Source of the DNA: Diplolepis rosae
Taxonomy: Eukaryota > Arthropoda > Insecta > Hymenoptera > Diplolepididae
Assembly (NCBI GenBank): GCA_030998225.1
Contig: JAPYXD010000686.1
Span: 1,860,001-1,924,000, forward strand
Length of the DNA stretch: 64,000 nt
Direction of reading: 5' to 3'
A program made the position numbers and the translations under genes. Numbering within the stretch: position 1 is the stretch's first letter; each line of letters begins with the position of its first letter. Shown here in pieces: positions 43,761-53,299 of the stretch. Under the pieces are notes generated by a model, which had not been told where the DNA came from, made no database searches, and was given only the letters and a program-made list of their open reading frames with translations.

Positions 43761-44649
43761 CGACATTAGTATCATGGAAAAATTCATGTAGATACTGTAA
43801 CATTCAAATGCTTGCTACAAAAGAGTGCTGCAGACGGAATATTCTTAAAGCTGACAAATCATCGCAATTTTCCCTCCACTTCCACCACGAAACTCCTCAA
43901 TATTTAGTAGACTATTTTCCCCTTTTCCCTAAAAATTTTTTGACCTGAATTCAACCATATGTAAACATTCAATTCTATCCAATACTAATCCTCTTTTCCT
44001 ATTCCTCTTTTAATAATCTCTTCCGGTAGACGAAACTCTGAATGATAATCAAAACACAAATATGCATATGAGACAAGGATGCATCCTAGACGCTAGAAAA
44101 TGAGTTCAAGTGCACCTTTTAGACTCTTGAATTTTCTGAACAAAAAATTTATCTTGAATTTAAAATGAAATTATAAAAGGAAAGATATGAAATTATAAAT
44201 GAAATCACAAAATTGAAATAACTATAGTCAGGCTTTACACATTCAGATAGGAAGTTAATTTGATGAAGTAAGATTTTGTTTAACACTGATATAAATGTTG
44301 AGGTAGGGAAAACTGAAAACTTTCTGCTATATACATATGTATATATAATTAATTATCATAAAAAGGGAGTTTAGACAATATTTTGGTTGAGGCACTTAGC
44401 GGAGTTTAGAGTTTATCCATAAGAGTAAGCTAGATGAGGAATACTTATAGAAACTTTCAAAATAATTTAAGTGGCAGGATGTAACTGTAAGGAAAAATTA
44501 TGATATCAAGTTTAATATCATATTGTACAAGATTTAGTGTAATAACTTGGAAAATTCCAATGAAAGGCAGAGAAAATACTAGGACACCATGTATAATCGT
44601 TATCAATCATCGAGCGTTCTCTATCATACTTTATAACGGGTGACCTCTG
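43761..44649. other. AT-rich spacer
   Basis: No feature recognised. Confidence 0.4.
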
Positions 44650-45320
44650 CTGAAACGTCAAAAATAAAATGCATTTAACAAGGCGGACCCGAGGATTCGG
44701 GATTACCCTCGGTGTCACCGGCGTTACTAAGGCGGCTAAAATAGCGAGCGCCTGGCGTCTTTCGACGCCATATTTATAAAAGCAACGACCCTGAAAATAA
44801 AAGCTTAGCATGCAACAAGAAAATAAAGCGAAGCCAAGCAGGGGTTCCGGCTAGGGTGATTATGGATTCGGGAGTCCAGATCAGGCAAGGTTTTTAGGTT
44901 AGGAAAGGAATCTTAACCTAAACATAGAAGCTCTTGTGCAAATAAAATAATAAAATAAATTAAGCAATAAGAACTAAGCTACAGTTTATTTAGTTATCGG
45001 GCAAGGCCCAGCCTCGATACAAATTCAAAGGTCTATTAAATGAAATTAATAAAATATCGTGGCCAACATGGCTCGTGATACAAGAAAAGAGGCAGAGCTC
45101 TAAGAGAGCCTGAGAGCCACGGTTGGAAAAAAAATAAGAATTTTATAACAGCCCGGAATAGAGTCTCAAAGACTTACCGAGGATCTGGCCGCGATCTCAC
45201 GCCTAACTTCGTCCAAATTAAAATCTCCGGTGGCGTCCATTAGGAGATAAAAGAGTAATAATTTTTCCCTTGGCAATATACCACTCAGGTTGCAACGACA
45301 GAATAAAGCTGCGCGCCAAA
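44650..45320 (-). repeat. LTR or leader-like block with a possible first coding exon
   Basis: GC-richer than its surroundings. On the minus strand, from 45320 downwards: GTGGTATATTGCC, an ATG at about 45240 opening MDATGDFNLDEVRREIAARSS, then a consensus donor TCG|GTAAGT near 45180. Further down are TTTTATAAATATGGCGTCG, the hairpin GGCGTCGAAAGACGCC, and a CCTCGGTGTCACCGG hairpin. The 44690-44960 part is related to 3603-3900. This could be an LTR retroelement leader with a spliced gag or env message. Borders are unknown. Confidence 0.4.
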
Positions 45321-46454
45321 GGTGTCGCGCAGTTTTATTACATCAGCTGGAAAGGCTAGCGGACGCGCATGAAGCTCAGGTTTGTACTGCAGAACACAGC
45401 AGTTACAAATAGACAAGATTAATATACAATATATAATATAATTTCCAATTGTTCCATCTCGTCATGCCCATTTTTATTTCTATTATAATTATAACGGTGT
45501 GACGGTGTTGGAAACCATGGGCTGCAGCACGTGGTCGTTTCAGATGCCATGCCTGCTGGGTGATGCCCTCTGTGGCTTGCCGGTGAACAACTCTGCGTGC
45601 GATAGTAACATAGCGATCTCTTTTTGGCGGTGCCTTTCAAGCTGGTGTTAATGATGAAACAAAAAAAAAGAGAAACGGCCAGAAAAACAATCAAAAATAA
45701 AGAATTTTATGAGCAGCTCTCAGACTATCCCTGACAAAGTTAAGTTTTTAATTAAAAAAAGGTGGCTTGGGCTCGATCCTGCCGTTGCCGGTCGAGGTAA
45801 AAAAGTTAACGTAATCTACCACGTTACAACTTATGGGCCTTATAGAGATCTTTAGATATAAAAAGGACGGATAGAATGCATTAAGCTTTTAGCTGCGGGA
45901 GAATTTCAGTACAAATCGACCTCTTATGAAATGCAAAGTTTATACATAATCAAATCAGAGTAGTAAGTTCTGATTATTCATATTTTTGTGAAATCGTGGT
46001 CAAGCCTATGCGGCTCGAGTTGTTAACAGTAATAACAAAATTTGGTTATATTGCGGTGTTCAAGCTTCATTATTTAAATGATAGGTATACAATAAGTTTT
46101 GAGACGCTTATGTATATGTCTTATACTACTTCTCAAGTTAAGAAGGCAATGTTAAGACTTTTATGCGTTTATAAGTCAATTATACAGGTTTTGAGATGCC
46201 GATATATATTACTAAGTTATAATTGCACTGACTCATCTATTATGTTATACATCAGTTTTTAATGTTATTCTTACAGTATTTATGTTATACATGATTTATT
46301 AGTGTCTACATTTTGCAATTTTATATACGTAATCTTACGGATCCCCAGTTATGTAATTGATGTTATTGATTGATTATCCATTATCGGTTATCGCTGATTA
46401 TTATGTACTAGTGTTTGCTTATTACGACTAACCATTCAACGACTGTTGTTGACA
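45321..46454. other. Spacer
   Basis: GC-balanced to about 45620, then AT-rich. Short ORFs on either strand show no domain. Nothing assigned. Confidence 0.35.
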
Positions 46455-46600
46455 ATAATAAATATTATTGAAGAAATTTTTTTGTGAAAAAAGGAACGCT
46501 TCCACTCCGCTGGGTATCGAGCCCAGGTCCTTTCGATTGCCGGTCGAATGCTCTGTCATCTGAGCTACGGAGGTTCCACAACTTTTCTCACAGAAACTTG
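46455..46600 (-). repeat. tRNA-derived SINE
   Basis: On the minus strand 46573-46505 folds like a tRNA. It has an A-box-like TAGCTCAGATG, D-arm GCTC...GAGC, anticodon arm TTCGA-CCGGCAA-TCGAA (anticodon GGC if read strictly) and T-arm CTGGG-CTCGATA-CCCAG with a B-box-like GGGCTCGATAC. Position 33 is C instead of U and the acceptor stem (CCTCCGT with GCGGAGT) is imperfect, so it is not a good functional tRNA. A non-tRNA tail (AAGCGTTCCTTTTTTCACAA...) follows, and pieces of that tail recur at 7597-7645 and 46797-46826. That makes it a SINE. Confidence 0.65.
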
Positions 46601-47230
46601 TTAAAGCCAACTTGGCTACGGATAAACCGGGAACTATTTTCTGATTTTTCTAAATCATTTCAGTCGATTATGTCGATCATTAGAAGAGTGTATCACTATA
46701 CGTGATAACGGAACTCTACTATATCGACCTTATCAACATATGATTTAGAATTAATTTTTAACGTTATTTAAAACTAGATGGAATTTTTCAATATACATTG
46801 AAGAAATTTTCTGTGAAAAAAGGAACTTATTTCTTATCGTTAAATAATTACTAATGTTTATTGTTCTGATTTACTACATTACCGACAGTAAGGCAGTTTT
46901 CTTATTTTATACAACTGAACTACCTTGTGGATCTCGAATAATTCCTTACAGGTGTTTCCTACTATTAGTGTTGCAATGAGGAGACATGCATCAGTTATAT
47001 CTCTGAAATTTTACTGGGTAGCCTAGACACAGGCGAAAGGGATGAAATTTTTAAAATATCAGGGATGTAACAGTCCTCCCTCCTTAGATTAATCATCGTC
47101 CTCGATGATATGCAATATTATTTTTTATCTTCCCTTTTTTCCTTTTTCCATATTATTGGATGTATAACATAATTCGTGCGTTTATTTTCAAAATTTGAAC
47201 GTTTATTTAATAAAAACATGTAAAATAGTA
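46601..47230. other. Spacer with a SINE tail fragment
   Basis: ATTGAAGAAATTTTCTGTG at 46797-46815 and AAAAAAGGAAC just after copy the SINE tail. The remainder is AT-rich; 47170-47230 may be the untranslated 3' end of the mariner that follows. Confidence 0.45.
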
Positions 47231-47830
47231 TTATTCAAAGTATTTCCCATCTGAAGCTATGACTTTTTTCCATCTTTCTGGCAATTTGTGGATTCCATCC
47301 CAAAAGAACTGCGCTGGCTTAGCGGCTAAGAATGAATCAGGCCAATTTTTGATACCTTGTTCTGATGTGAACCGTATTCCAGTGTGGTCGTTCTGCATCG
47401 ACCGGAAAAAATGATAGTCAGAAGGGGCAAGGTCTTGGCTATAAGGCGGTTGGGGTAAAACTTTCCATCCACTGTTTTCCAAATAGTTCTTAACCGGAAT
47501 AGCAACATGGGGCCGAGCGTCGTCATGATGGAAAATTATTTACTCAGGTCTGGTCGCATTTTCCGGGCGTTTTTCGGCTATTGCTCTCTTCAAACGGATT
47601 AATTGTGTGCGGCAGCGATCTCCATTGATGATTTCACCCAGTTTTAGCAGCTTGTAATACAGCACACCCTTCTGATCTTACCAAATACAGAGCATTAACT
47701 TCGCGCCATGGATATTCGGCTTTGCCGTTGATTTGCCTGGTTGGCCGGGTTTCACATATGATTTTTTGCATTTTTTGCATTTGTCGCAGACGCACAATGA
47801 CAGTAGCTTTCCAACGCATGTTCGGAATAT
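47231..47830 (-). pseudogene. mariner transposase, C-terminal two thirds
   Basis: Minus strand: KPGQPGKSTAKPNIHGAKLM, LCIW then a stop and DQKGVLYYKLLKLGEI, RLKRAIAEKRPENATRPE, a stop, IIFHHDDARPHVAIPVKN with the second catalytic Asp, and PPYSQDLAPSDYHFFRSM with the third 34 residues later. HKLPERWKKVIASDGKYFE ends the protein at 47231. The N-terminal HTH region and the first Asp are missing because the copy is cut at 47830. At least two stops and one frameshift. Different subfamily from 41527-42388. Confidence 0.85.
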
Positions 47831-48058
47831 TGGAACGATGGAATAATAATCCAGTTACGCCAATAGTTTTATTATTGGCATAGGTGAGTATGATATATCC
47901 TTGAGTCTTAACTTATGTTTCCCTAGATTGTTGTTTTCCTTATTTATTCCTTTATTTTGCATATGTAAGTTTTAGCGTCCGTCATCAATTTTTGTGTGGC
48001 TGGGCAGCTGCTCTTTTTGTTTAAAGATTCGTTAGTCCATTAGTTATTGTAACATAAT

Positions 48059-48181
48059 GTCAGGTCAAGCATCTTCATCTAGTGGTTCCCGGACGATTCC
48101 CTATTCACAGTGGTACTCGAACAACGCCCATGTGGTCAACGATCTGACCATAGATCGTGGAGAACTTCGACCTCACGGTAA
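48059..48181 (+). CDS. Exon-like ORF with consensus donor
   Basis: ATG at 48059 opens MSGQASSSSGSRTIPYSQWY and about 20 more residues, ending ...RPHG at ACG|GTAAGTTTTT near 48180. The codon usage is far less AT-rich than the neighbourhood, and the leader (48000-48058) lacks stops typical of random sequence only in part. Either a first exon of an unknown gene or of a spliced retroelement message. It resembles in layout, not in sequence, the exon-like ORF at 45180-45240 on the other strand. Confidence 0.35.
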
Positions 48182-48281
48182 GTTTTTATTCTGTTTGAGT
48201 CGACAGTTTTCGTGATTGATGGTGGGGTGTTCCAGTATTTAATAAGTCTTCTGCGTTGGGTTTTTTCCATTTTCGTGCGCG

Positions 48282-48506
48282 ATGTCTGAACCCCATGGGA
48301 GTGATTGCAGTGCCGCGTTAATCGACGAATATACTTCGGGCCAGTCTTTTTCTTCTATTAAGGGGTCTGATAATCAATTTTATTTGAAGAATTTAGATTT
48401 TAATTTATTTGAATAGGATTTGTGTTACGATTCATCCGTTACTAGTGCTAGAGTTTATTTCAGTGGCAGCTTGTCTACCCTTTCGGTAACTGAGAGTTTG
48501 TCATCC
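48282..48506 (+). pseudogene. Short unidentified ORF with one stop
   Basis: From ATG 48282: MSEPHGSDCSAALIDEYTSG, then QSFSSIKGSDNQFYLKNLDF, a TAG at 48414, then VTSARVYFSGSLSTLSVTES. At 48503 it is cut by Gypsy-family sequence. Composition suggests real code that has decayed. No domain is recognised. It may be the continuation of the exon-like ORF at 48059-48181. Confidence 0.35.
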
Positions 48507-48676
48507 AGGAATCGTACCAGACGACGTAGATAATTATAGCGAAATTTCAGAAGCCCAAATATTAAATATTGACTCAAAAATTCCAGAATTTTTACAAGAA
48601 TTCCTTAGTTAAGAATCATTCAGTGAGATTGGTAACATTATTTTGAAATACACAAATTTATTCAAAAATTTGGCTT
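48503..48676 (+). repeat. First copy of a 174-bp perfect direct repeat
   Basis: Identical by eye to 48802-48975, offset 299 bp. It starts ATCCAGGAATCGTACCAGAC and ends AAAAATTTGGCTT. The copy ends exactly where the sequence returns to an earlier point of the Gypsy pol linker, so it is the product of a local duplication. Confidence 0.9.
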
Positions 48677-49460
48677 ACAAGTTGATGACAATAATACTTT
48701 CATGTCTTCTTAAGAAAAAATGTTTTCCAAGAAAACTTTTACAAGAAATAAACAAGAAAACTCCGAAAATAATATAGAAGCTTTAAAACGAAGAAACTTG
48801 AATCCAGGAATCGTACCAGACGACGTAGATAATTATAGCGAAATTTCAGAAGCCCAAATATTAAATATTGACTCAAAAATTCCAGAATTTTTACAAGAAT
48901 TCCTTAGTTAAGAATCATTCAGTGAGATTGGTAACATTATTTTGAAATACACAAATTTATTCAAAAATTTGGCTTCAAGACTTATTTTTATAACAATTTT
49001 TTTATCAAGTCCAGTGTTTTCCAAAAAATACGAAAAGTTATCATAAAAAACTATTACTACAAGAGCTCAAAAGAGAATACAACAAGAAAAAGCAAAAAAA
49101 GTTAAAAATCAAGAAACATTCGACAAAAATTTTTTTTTCTAAACCTCTTGTGAAAAAACCACAAGGTAGGTCAAGAAAAAATCTACTTACAAATTAAAAA
49201 AATATTCCCTCTCAAACAAAAATAAAGAGATGTAGTCCAAGAAAACAAATATATGAAGATGAATTACCAGAAATAAATATGCAAAAAGGAAGCCGAACAA
49301 AAGTAGAATCAAATTCCGACTCTGATCTTGATTATTCAGATTATTTGAAACAAACTCAAGCAAAAAACAGAAAAAAAAGATTGCCAAGAAGCCAAAAAAT
49401 ATTAATGGATTTTAAAGCGAAGAAAGTGAAAATTATTTTTCAACCTCGGAAGATGAAATA
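48677..49460 (+). pseudogene. Gypsy pol linker after RNase H
   Basis: NIEALKRRNLNPGIVPDDVD matches NELKPLKRRNLNLVIVLDDI at about 38585 of the other copy, placing this just after RNase H in pol. Next come ILNIDSKIPEFLQEFLS, a stop, and Lys/Ser-rich, frame-broken sequence with SRTKVESNSDSDLDYSDYLK. It is the basic linker leading to integrase. It is cut at 49460 by a palindromic element. Confidence 0.6.
48802..48975 (+). repeat. Second copy of the 174-bp direct repeat
   Basis: Partner of 48503-48676. It is preceded by the matching upstream pol sequence (TTTAAAACGAAGAAACTTGA), also present at 38595, so this is the original copy and the upstream one is the duplicate. Confidence 0.9.
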
Positions 49461-49725
49461 TATCAAATATATCAACTCAAATGAACAATTACTTTCGAAA
49501 ATACAACGAGTTGAACGCAAATGCGAATTAGGTTTTGACGCGATTTTGCCGGTTTTGTTACGAGCAATGCAGGCGCGCCGATGAGTAGAAGCGAAGGAAG
49601 ATAGAGAAAGAGAGTACGAGTGGCATGCGATTAAAATGAGCGTCAAAACCTAATTCGCATTTTCGTTCACCTCGTTGTATATTCAAAAGTAATTGTTCAA
49701 TCGAGTTGATATTTTCCAAAAAGTT
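49460..49725. mobile_element. Palindromic insertion of about 260 bp
   Basis: ATCAACTCAAATGAACAATT...ACAACGAGTTGAACGC at 49468-49535 is mirrored at 49640-49715 (...ACCTCGTTGTATATTCAAAA, AATCGAGTTGATATTTTCC). The loop is GC-richer (GCAATGCAGGCGCGCCGATG). Arms of about 75 bp, no coding capacity, flank duplication not resolved. Confidence 0.65.
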
Positions 49726-50259
49726 GCTCCATATACTAATGATCAACTTGTTCGCGGGAAGTTTACTGTTCCTCAAACTTCCTCCATCACTTTTTCGGTC
49801 CGAAGCTCAAAAAACATAGTTTTTTCTTCGGATTAAAAAAAACCATTTAACAATGAACAAAAAAAATTTGTACAAGCACTGTCGCCTGGGTCAGAGATTC
49901 ACGAGTAGAACGAAACAAAAACTTTCGCAATCCGTTAATTAATGAATTTTTCGAGGCGAGTGGATTGAAATAAAACATAGTTTCTATGCTCTAAAAGCAA
50001 GACACTTTTTATTAATTTACTCAAAAATTTGCAAAGTTATAAAAAAACTGTAAGGGGAAACTAACATTCATTTTCACGAGCTATAAAACCATGTTTTTGG
50101 TTTTTTTGAATTTCGATTTTCAATTTTTGACTATGACATCACGAGGCGGATAATACTTTTACAGGTTTTCGAGCGCCTGTCGCCTTATTGAATATAACTC
50201 CTTAATTATGCATATTTTATTACAACAAATCGAACTCCTCTCGATAACGCATCAAAAAC
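49726..50259. other. Spacer inside the Gypsy remains
   Basis: Nothing recognised; it may be part of the palindromic element's neighbour. Confidence 0.35.
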
Positions 50260-50981
50260 CTTAAAAAAACGTGAAACCTTACCCAAATTTAAAAATTTAC
50301 AAAAAGGGATAGGAAAAGAGATTAAAAAAGGAAACTACTACTATTTCGCACTTCCAATTGAAGAAGAAACCAACGACAATTTATCCGAAATTTTGAATAA
50401 TACAAAATTATCAATCTACTCATCACATGAACTATCTCAAAACCTGAAATTACGATCAATTAGTATTTCTGAAACTTCCAGAATTAATCATATACCTTGA
50501 GAAGAAGTGAAATGAATTTTCGTTTCAATTTTTTCAAATTCAACTACAAAAATTATAGTTCATATAATACTAGAGTACATGAAGGCACAAAATGCACACC
50601 CTATGAATTGGATTTTGGTAAATTAGCATTCCAGTGAACCTTTACGACAACAAGAAAAATTGGCAAGCTATGATGATTATCTGATCAACTTTGTTACACA
50701 ACTGCATGAAATGCAAACACAAGTATGAGAAAATCTCATAACAGCAAAAAAAAAATCGAAATTATATTATGATAAAAAAATAAATCCTTTAGAAGTAAAA
50801 ATTGGAGATAACGTATTTTCATTAAAAGGAGGTAAAATTAAAAAACTTGACAGCCATTATACAAGGCCTTATGAAATATTGGAAGTGTTAGGAAAAGAGA
50901 ATGTAAAAATAAGCTATAAAGGCAAACCTACTGTAATTCACATGAATAGACTAAAACGCTCACATGTGCAAGTACAAAAGT
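50260..50981 (+). pseudogene. Gypsy pol: pre-integrase linker and integrase C-terminus
   Basis: LPKFKNLQKGIGKEIKKGNY and YFALPIEEETNDNLSEILNN are pre-integrase linker. Near 50570 the sequence jumps to TRVHEGTKCTPYELDFGKLA, the end of the integrase core. The zinc module and DDE core are missing. The C-terminal domain is then nearly complete: KLASYDDYLINFVTQLHEMQ, KIGDNVFSLKGGKIKKLDSH, YTRPYEILEVLGKENVKISY, GKPTVIHMNRLKRSHV, stop at 50979. About 520 bp later the chuvirus-like glycoprotein starts on the same strand. Confidence 0.8.
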
Positions 50982-51497
50982 AAATAAATAAAAATAAAAA
51001 CAAAATATCTTTACTTTCATTATAAAAAAAGAAAAAATATATATACATATATATTTACATATACAATTTAAATAAAGATATAGAAATTTTATTTTGTCGA
51101 TAAATAGTAAAAATATAAAAAATAATTTTTTTTTCATGAAAATATATATTTTATATAAAAAATAAAAAATATATATATAAAACAAAATAAAAATGAAACT
51201 TCAGACATGACACGTTATTCCAGATATAATGGAACAAATTTATCGCAAACGCATAGATGATGTCATTGAAATGGTTCCCTGTTTTATCGACATGGTAGCT
51301 CTCTGGCCATACTTAATTCTCAGTTTACGGCTATCAAATCGCACTGTCATAGCCGACATGTTGGATATAATGAACTAGGAACACAAAATACAAAAAGTAA
51401 ATCAATAACTTCAAAAATATACATATGTAACGATAAAACATTTTTCTATTGTTATATTACAAAGCAAGCTGCTAATTGGAACCTCCTTTTTCCAGAG
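50982..51497. other. AT-rich pol-to-glycoprotein spacer
   Basis: Very AT-rich to 51190, then ordinary. A 51-codon run near 51225-51380 (MEQIYRKRIDDVIEMVPCFI) has protein-like composition but no recognised domain. Confidence 0.4.
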
Positions 51498-52421
51498 ATG
51501 GGATTACGAGGCTTCCTTTTGGCACTGCTCACTTGCAACTCCAACTATATAACAACAGTCTACGACATCATAGGATTCGACTGCGGTTCAAATCAATCAA
51601 ATATTACGACATTATCTTTACCAGAGGTAGGAGAATGTGATCTACCTCGATCTCAAGTACAAGTTGAAAGAACTTATATACAACTTTTACAATTAACTGG
51701 ATTTTTAAATACAAAAGTAATACAATACAAAACAGAAATTGGACGCGCCATTTCTCATTGTGGTATGCAGTCTCACAGTTCCATAGTTGCAAATGGCTAC
51801 AGTGAATATATACATGATGTTACACGAGATCAATGTAATCAAATGCACACAATAGGAACATTTTTAGTAACCTCCTTTCTTGAGATATCAAAGTTAAACG
51901 TAAACGAAACTCCATTTCATAGCGTTACTTTAGCAGGTTCTGTAACACCTAACCGAGATTTTACTGGTACACAATTTTCTGACCCATATGGGACATGGAA
52001 TAATGCCGTATTCCAAGAAATATTCAAAATAACTTTACAAGAACATTACGCGAATTTTCATTTAAATTCAAATAAAATTCAATTAGGATCTGGAATAATA
52101 TGCACACTTTCAGACACATTCTGTACAGACGTAGAATATGGACAAGCATTCTGGGATACATTACCTAATGACGTATGTAATTTTAAAAAATATGAAATTA
52201 TTTGTGAAGGACCAGCAAATAAAACATATGACAACACGACAGAGAATTCTGAAACCCTTTTTTCGATCTTCCTTTTACCCTTTTTTTTATATAGACTCAA
52301 GGTTACCTTAGAAATTTTTTCAGATTTAGGCACATTCCGTCCTTACCTTCCTCAAAACCACGTGCATGAACGTTGTAAATCCTTTACGTTAGAAGGACAG
52401 TTTTTGTACCCACGCCTTTAA
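51498..52421 (+). CDS. Chuvirus-like glycoprotein, N-terminal part
   Basis: A 307-codon open frame. The first 230 residues match the ectodomain start of chuvirus glycoproteins (negative-strand RNA viruses), which endogenous and retrotransposon-captured copies share. They show a short hydrophobic leader (LRGFLLALLTC), FDCGSNQSNITTLSLPEVGE, a paired-Cys pattern (HCGMQSHSS), GTQFSDPYGTWNN, SGIICTLSDTFC and CNFKKYEIICEGPANK. After about residue 245 the text (SETLFSIFLLPFFLYRLKVT) no longer fits, so the frame is a truncated protein with an unrelated tail. The protein would normally mediate membrane fusion. The fusion region and anchor are missing here; related C-terminal pieces lie at 41096-43010. 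Position downstream of integrase suggests use as an env gene. Confidence 0.7.
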   Translation: MGLRGFLLALLTCNSNYITTVYDIIGFDCGSNQSNITTLSLPEVGECDLPRSQVQVERTYIQLLQLTGFLNTKVIQYKTEIGRAISHCGMQSHSSIVANGYSEYIHDVTRDQCNQMHTIGTFLVTSFLEISKLNVNETPFHSVTLAGSVTPNRDFTGTQFSDPYGTWNNAVFQEIFKITLQEHYANFHLNSNKIQLGSGIICTLSDTFCTDVEYGQAFWDTLPNDVCNFKKYEIICEGPANKTYDNTTENSETLFSIFLLPFFLYRLKVTLEIFSDLGTFRPYLPQNHVHERCKSFTLEGQFLYPRL

Positions 52422-52576
52422 TGTTTCTAACTAAAGAAATAACAAACTGTAATATAAAAGTTGTTTATCTGACGGGAAGTAAAATACTTCCAGCAAAATC
52501 TTTTACCTTGCATGATTAGAAAATATATTCAAGAAGTTATTATTCAATCTCCTTATCAGACCTTAATAAAATAAAT

Positions 52577-52846
52577 CTATTCTAGCAATTTGTAGAAAAT
52601 GATACCAACTCCAACTGAACCTATTGTTAACCATCTTGGACCAGTAGACGGTGTATGTCCGCAAGAATTTCCGATAGCATACGCTTCCATCTTCATTTCA
52701 TTTGCTTCTATTCTGCACTGTATACAAGAAACATCATCCGGTTTGAAAATTTTCAGTTTTTCAAGTATCGAGGACGAAACGAAACGCAAATTTTTTTTTC
52801 TTTTTTCCACTATGATTTTTTTCATTAAACGGATTGCAGCAGACAT
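52577..52846 (-). CDS. Small unidentified gene or retrocopy
   Basis: ATG at 52844-52846 opens 89 residues: MSAAIRLMKKIIVEKRKKNL at the start, LEKLKIFKPDDVSCIQCRIE in the middle, and RWLTIGSVGVGIIFYKLLE at the end, where a single membrane-spanning segment is plausible. Two CxxC-like spots (CIQC) and Lys/Arg-rich N-terminus. The frame is open upstream to 52912. A CpG-rich patch lies 80-190 bp upstream. No introns, no repeat partner in the window. Opposite-strand ORF 52599-52889 is the competing reading; the minus one has the better composition. Function unknown. Confidence 0.4.
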   Translation of the reverse strand: MSAAIRLMKKIIVEKRKKNLRFVSSSILEKLKIFKPDDVSCIQCRIEANEMKMEAYAIGNSCGHTPSTGPRWLTIGSVGVGIIFYKLLE

Positions 52847-52924
52847 AATTAAATCAAGAGCTTGGCATTTCTGTATTAATTTGAAATAGGTGAACACTTG
52901 AGGAACATTCACAGAAAATTATAA

Positions 52925-53035
52925 CAGCGGCCACTGCATTCACTGCCACGCGTGCTTCGAGTCCGAACATGCCTAATCAAGCTTAAGCGTAGTTGCAGCG
53001 TGCGAGCTCGCTCGTTGCAACGCGCGGGACAGATT
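52925..53035 (-). promoter_or_regulatory. CpG-rich patch, possible promoter
   Basis: GCCACGCGTGCTTCGAGTCC, GCGTGCGAGCTCGCTCGTTG, CAACGCGCGGGACAG: a short CpG-dense island in otherwise AT-rich DNA, upstream of the minus-strand ORF at 52577-52846. No TATA box seen. Promoter function is inference. Confidence 0.3.
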
Positions 53036-53299
53036 TTATAAATTAATTACACCTACAGTTTTCATATTTCCATTCCAAAATTTTGCCTGCATATTGAAAA
53101 AACTTCAAGAAAGATTTAGAAAAAAAATATCGGAAAAAAACTAGTTCCAAATTTAAAAAAAAATTCAATTGTTTTTACAGCTTTTACAGTGAGCTGTTGG
53201 AAAAAAAAAATTTTCCCGAGTGCCAAACTTACAAAAATTATATCTCGAAATTTTCAAGTATCACATTGAAAAAACAATACGTGTTGATTATTTTTGAAG

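Noticed and set aside
44518..44811. 97-codon minus-strand ORF
   Set aside because: Same reason as 3563-4045: similarity lies in promoter-like DNA.
46505..46573. Functional tRNA gene
   Set aside because: C at position 33, imperfect acceptor stem, and a SINE tail present elsewhere.
52599..52889. 96-codon + ORF
   Set aside because: Opposite to the 52577-52846 minus ORF, with a poorer composition; only one can be real.
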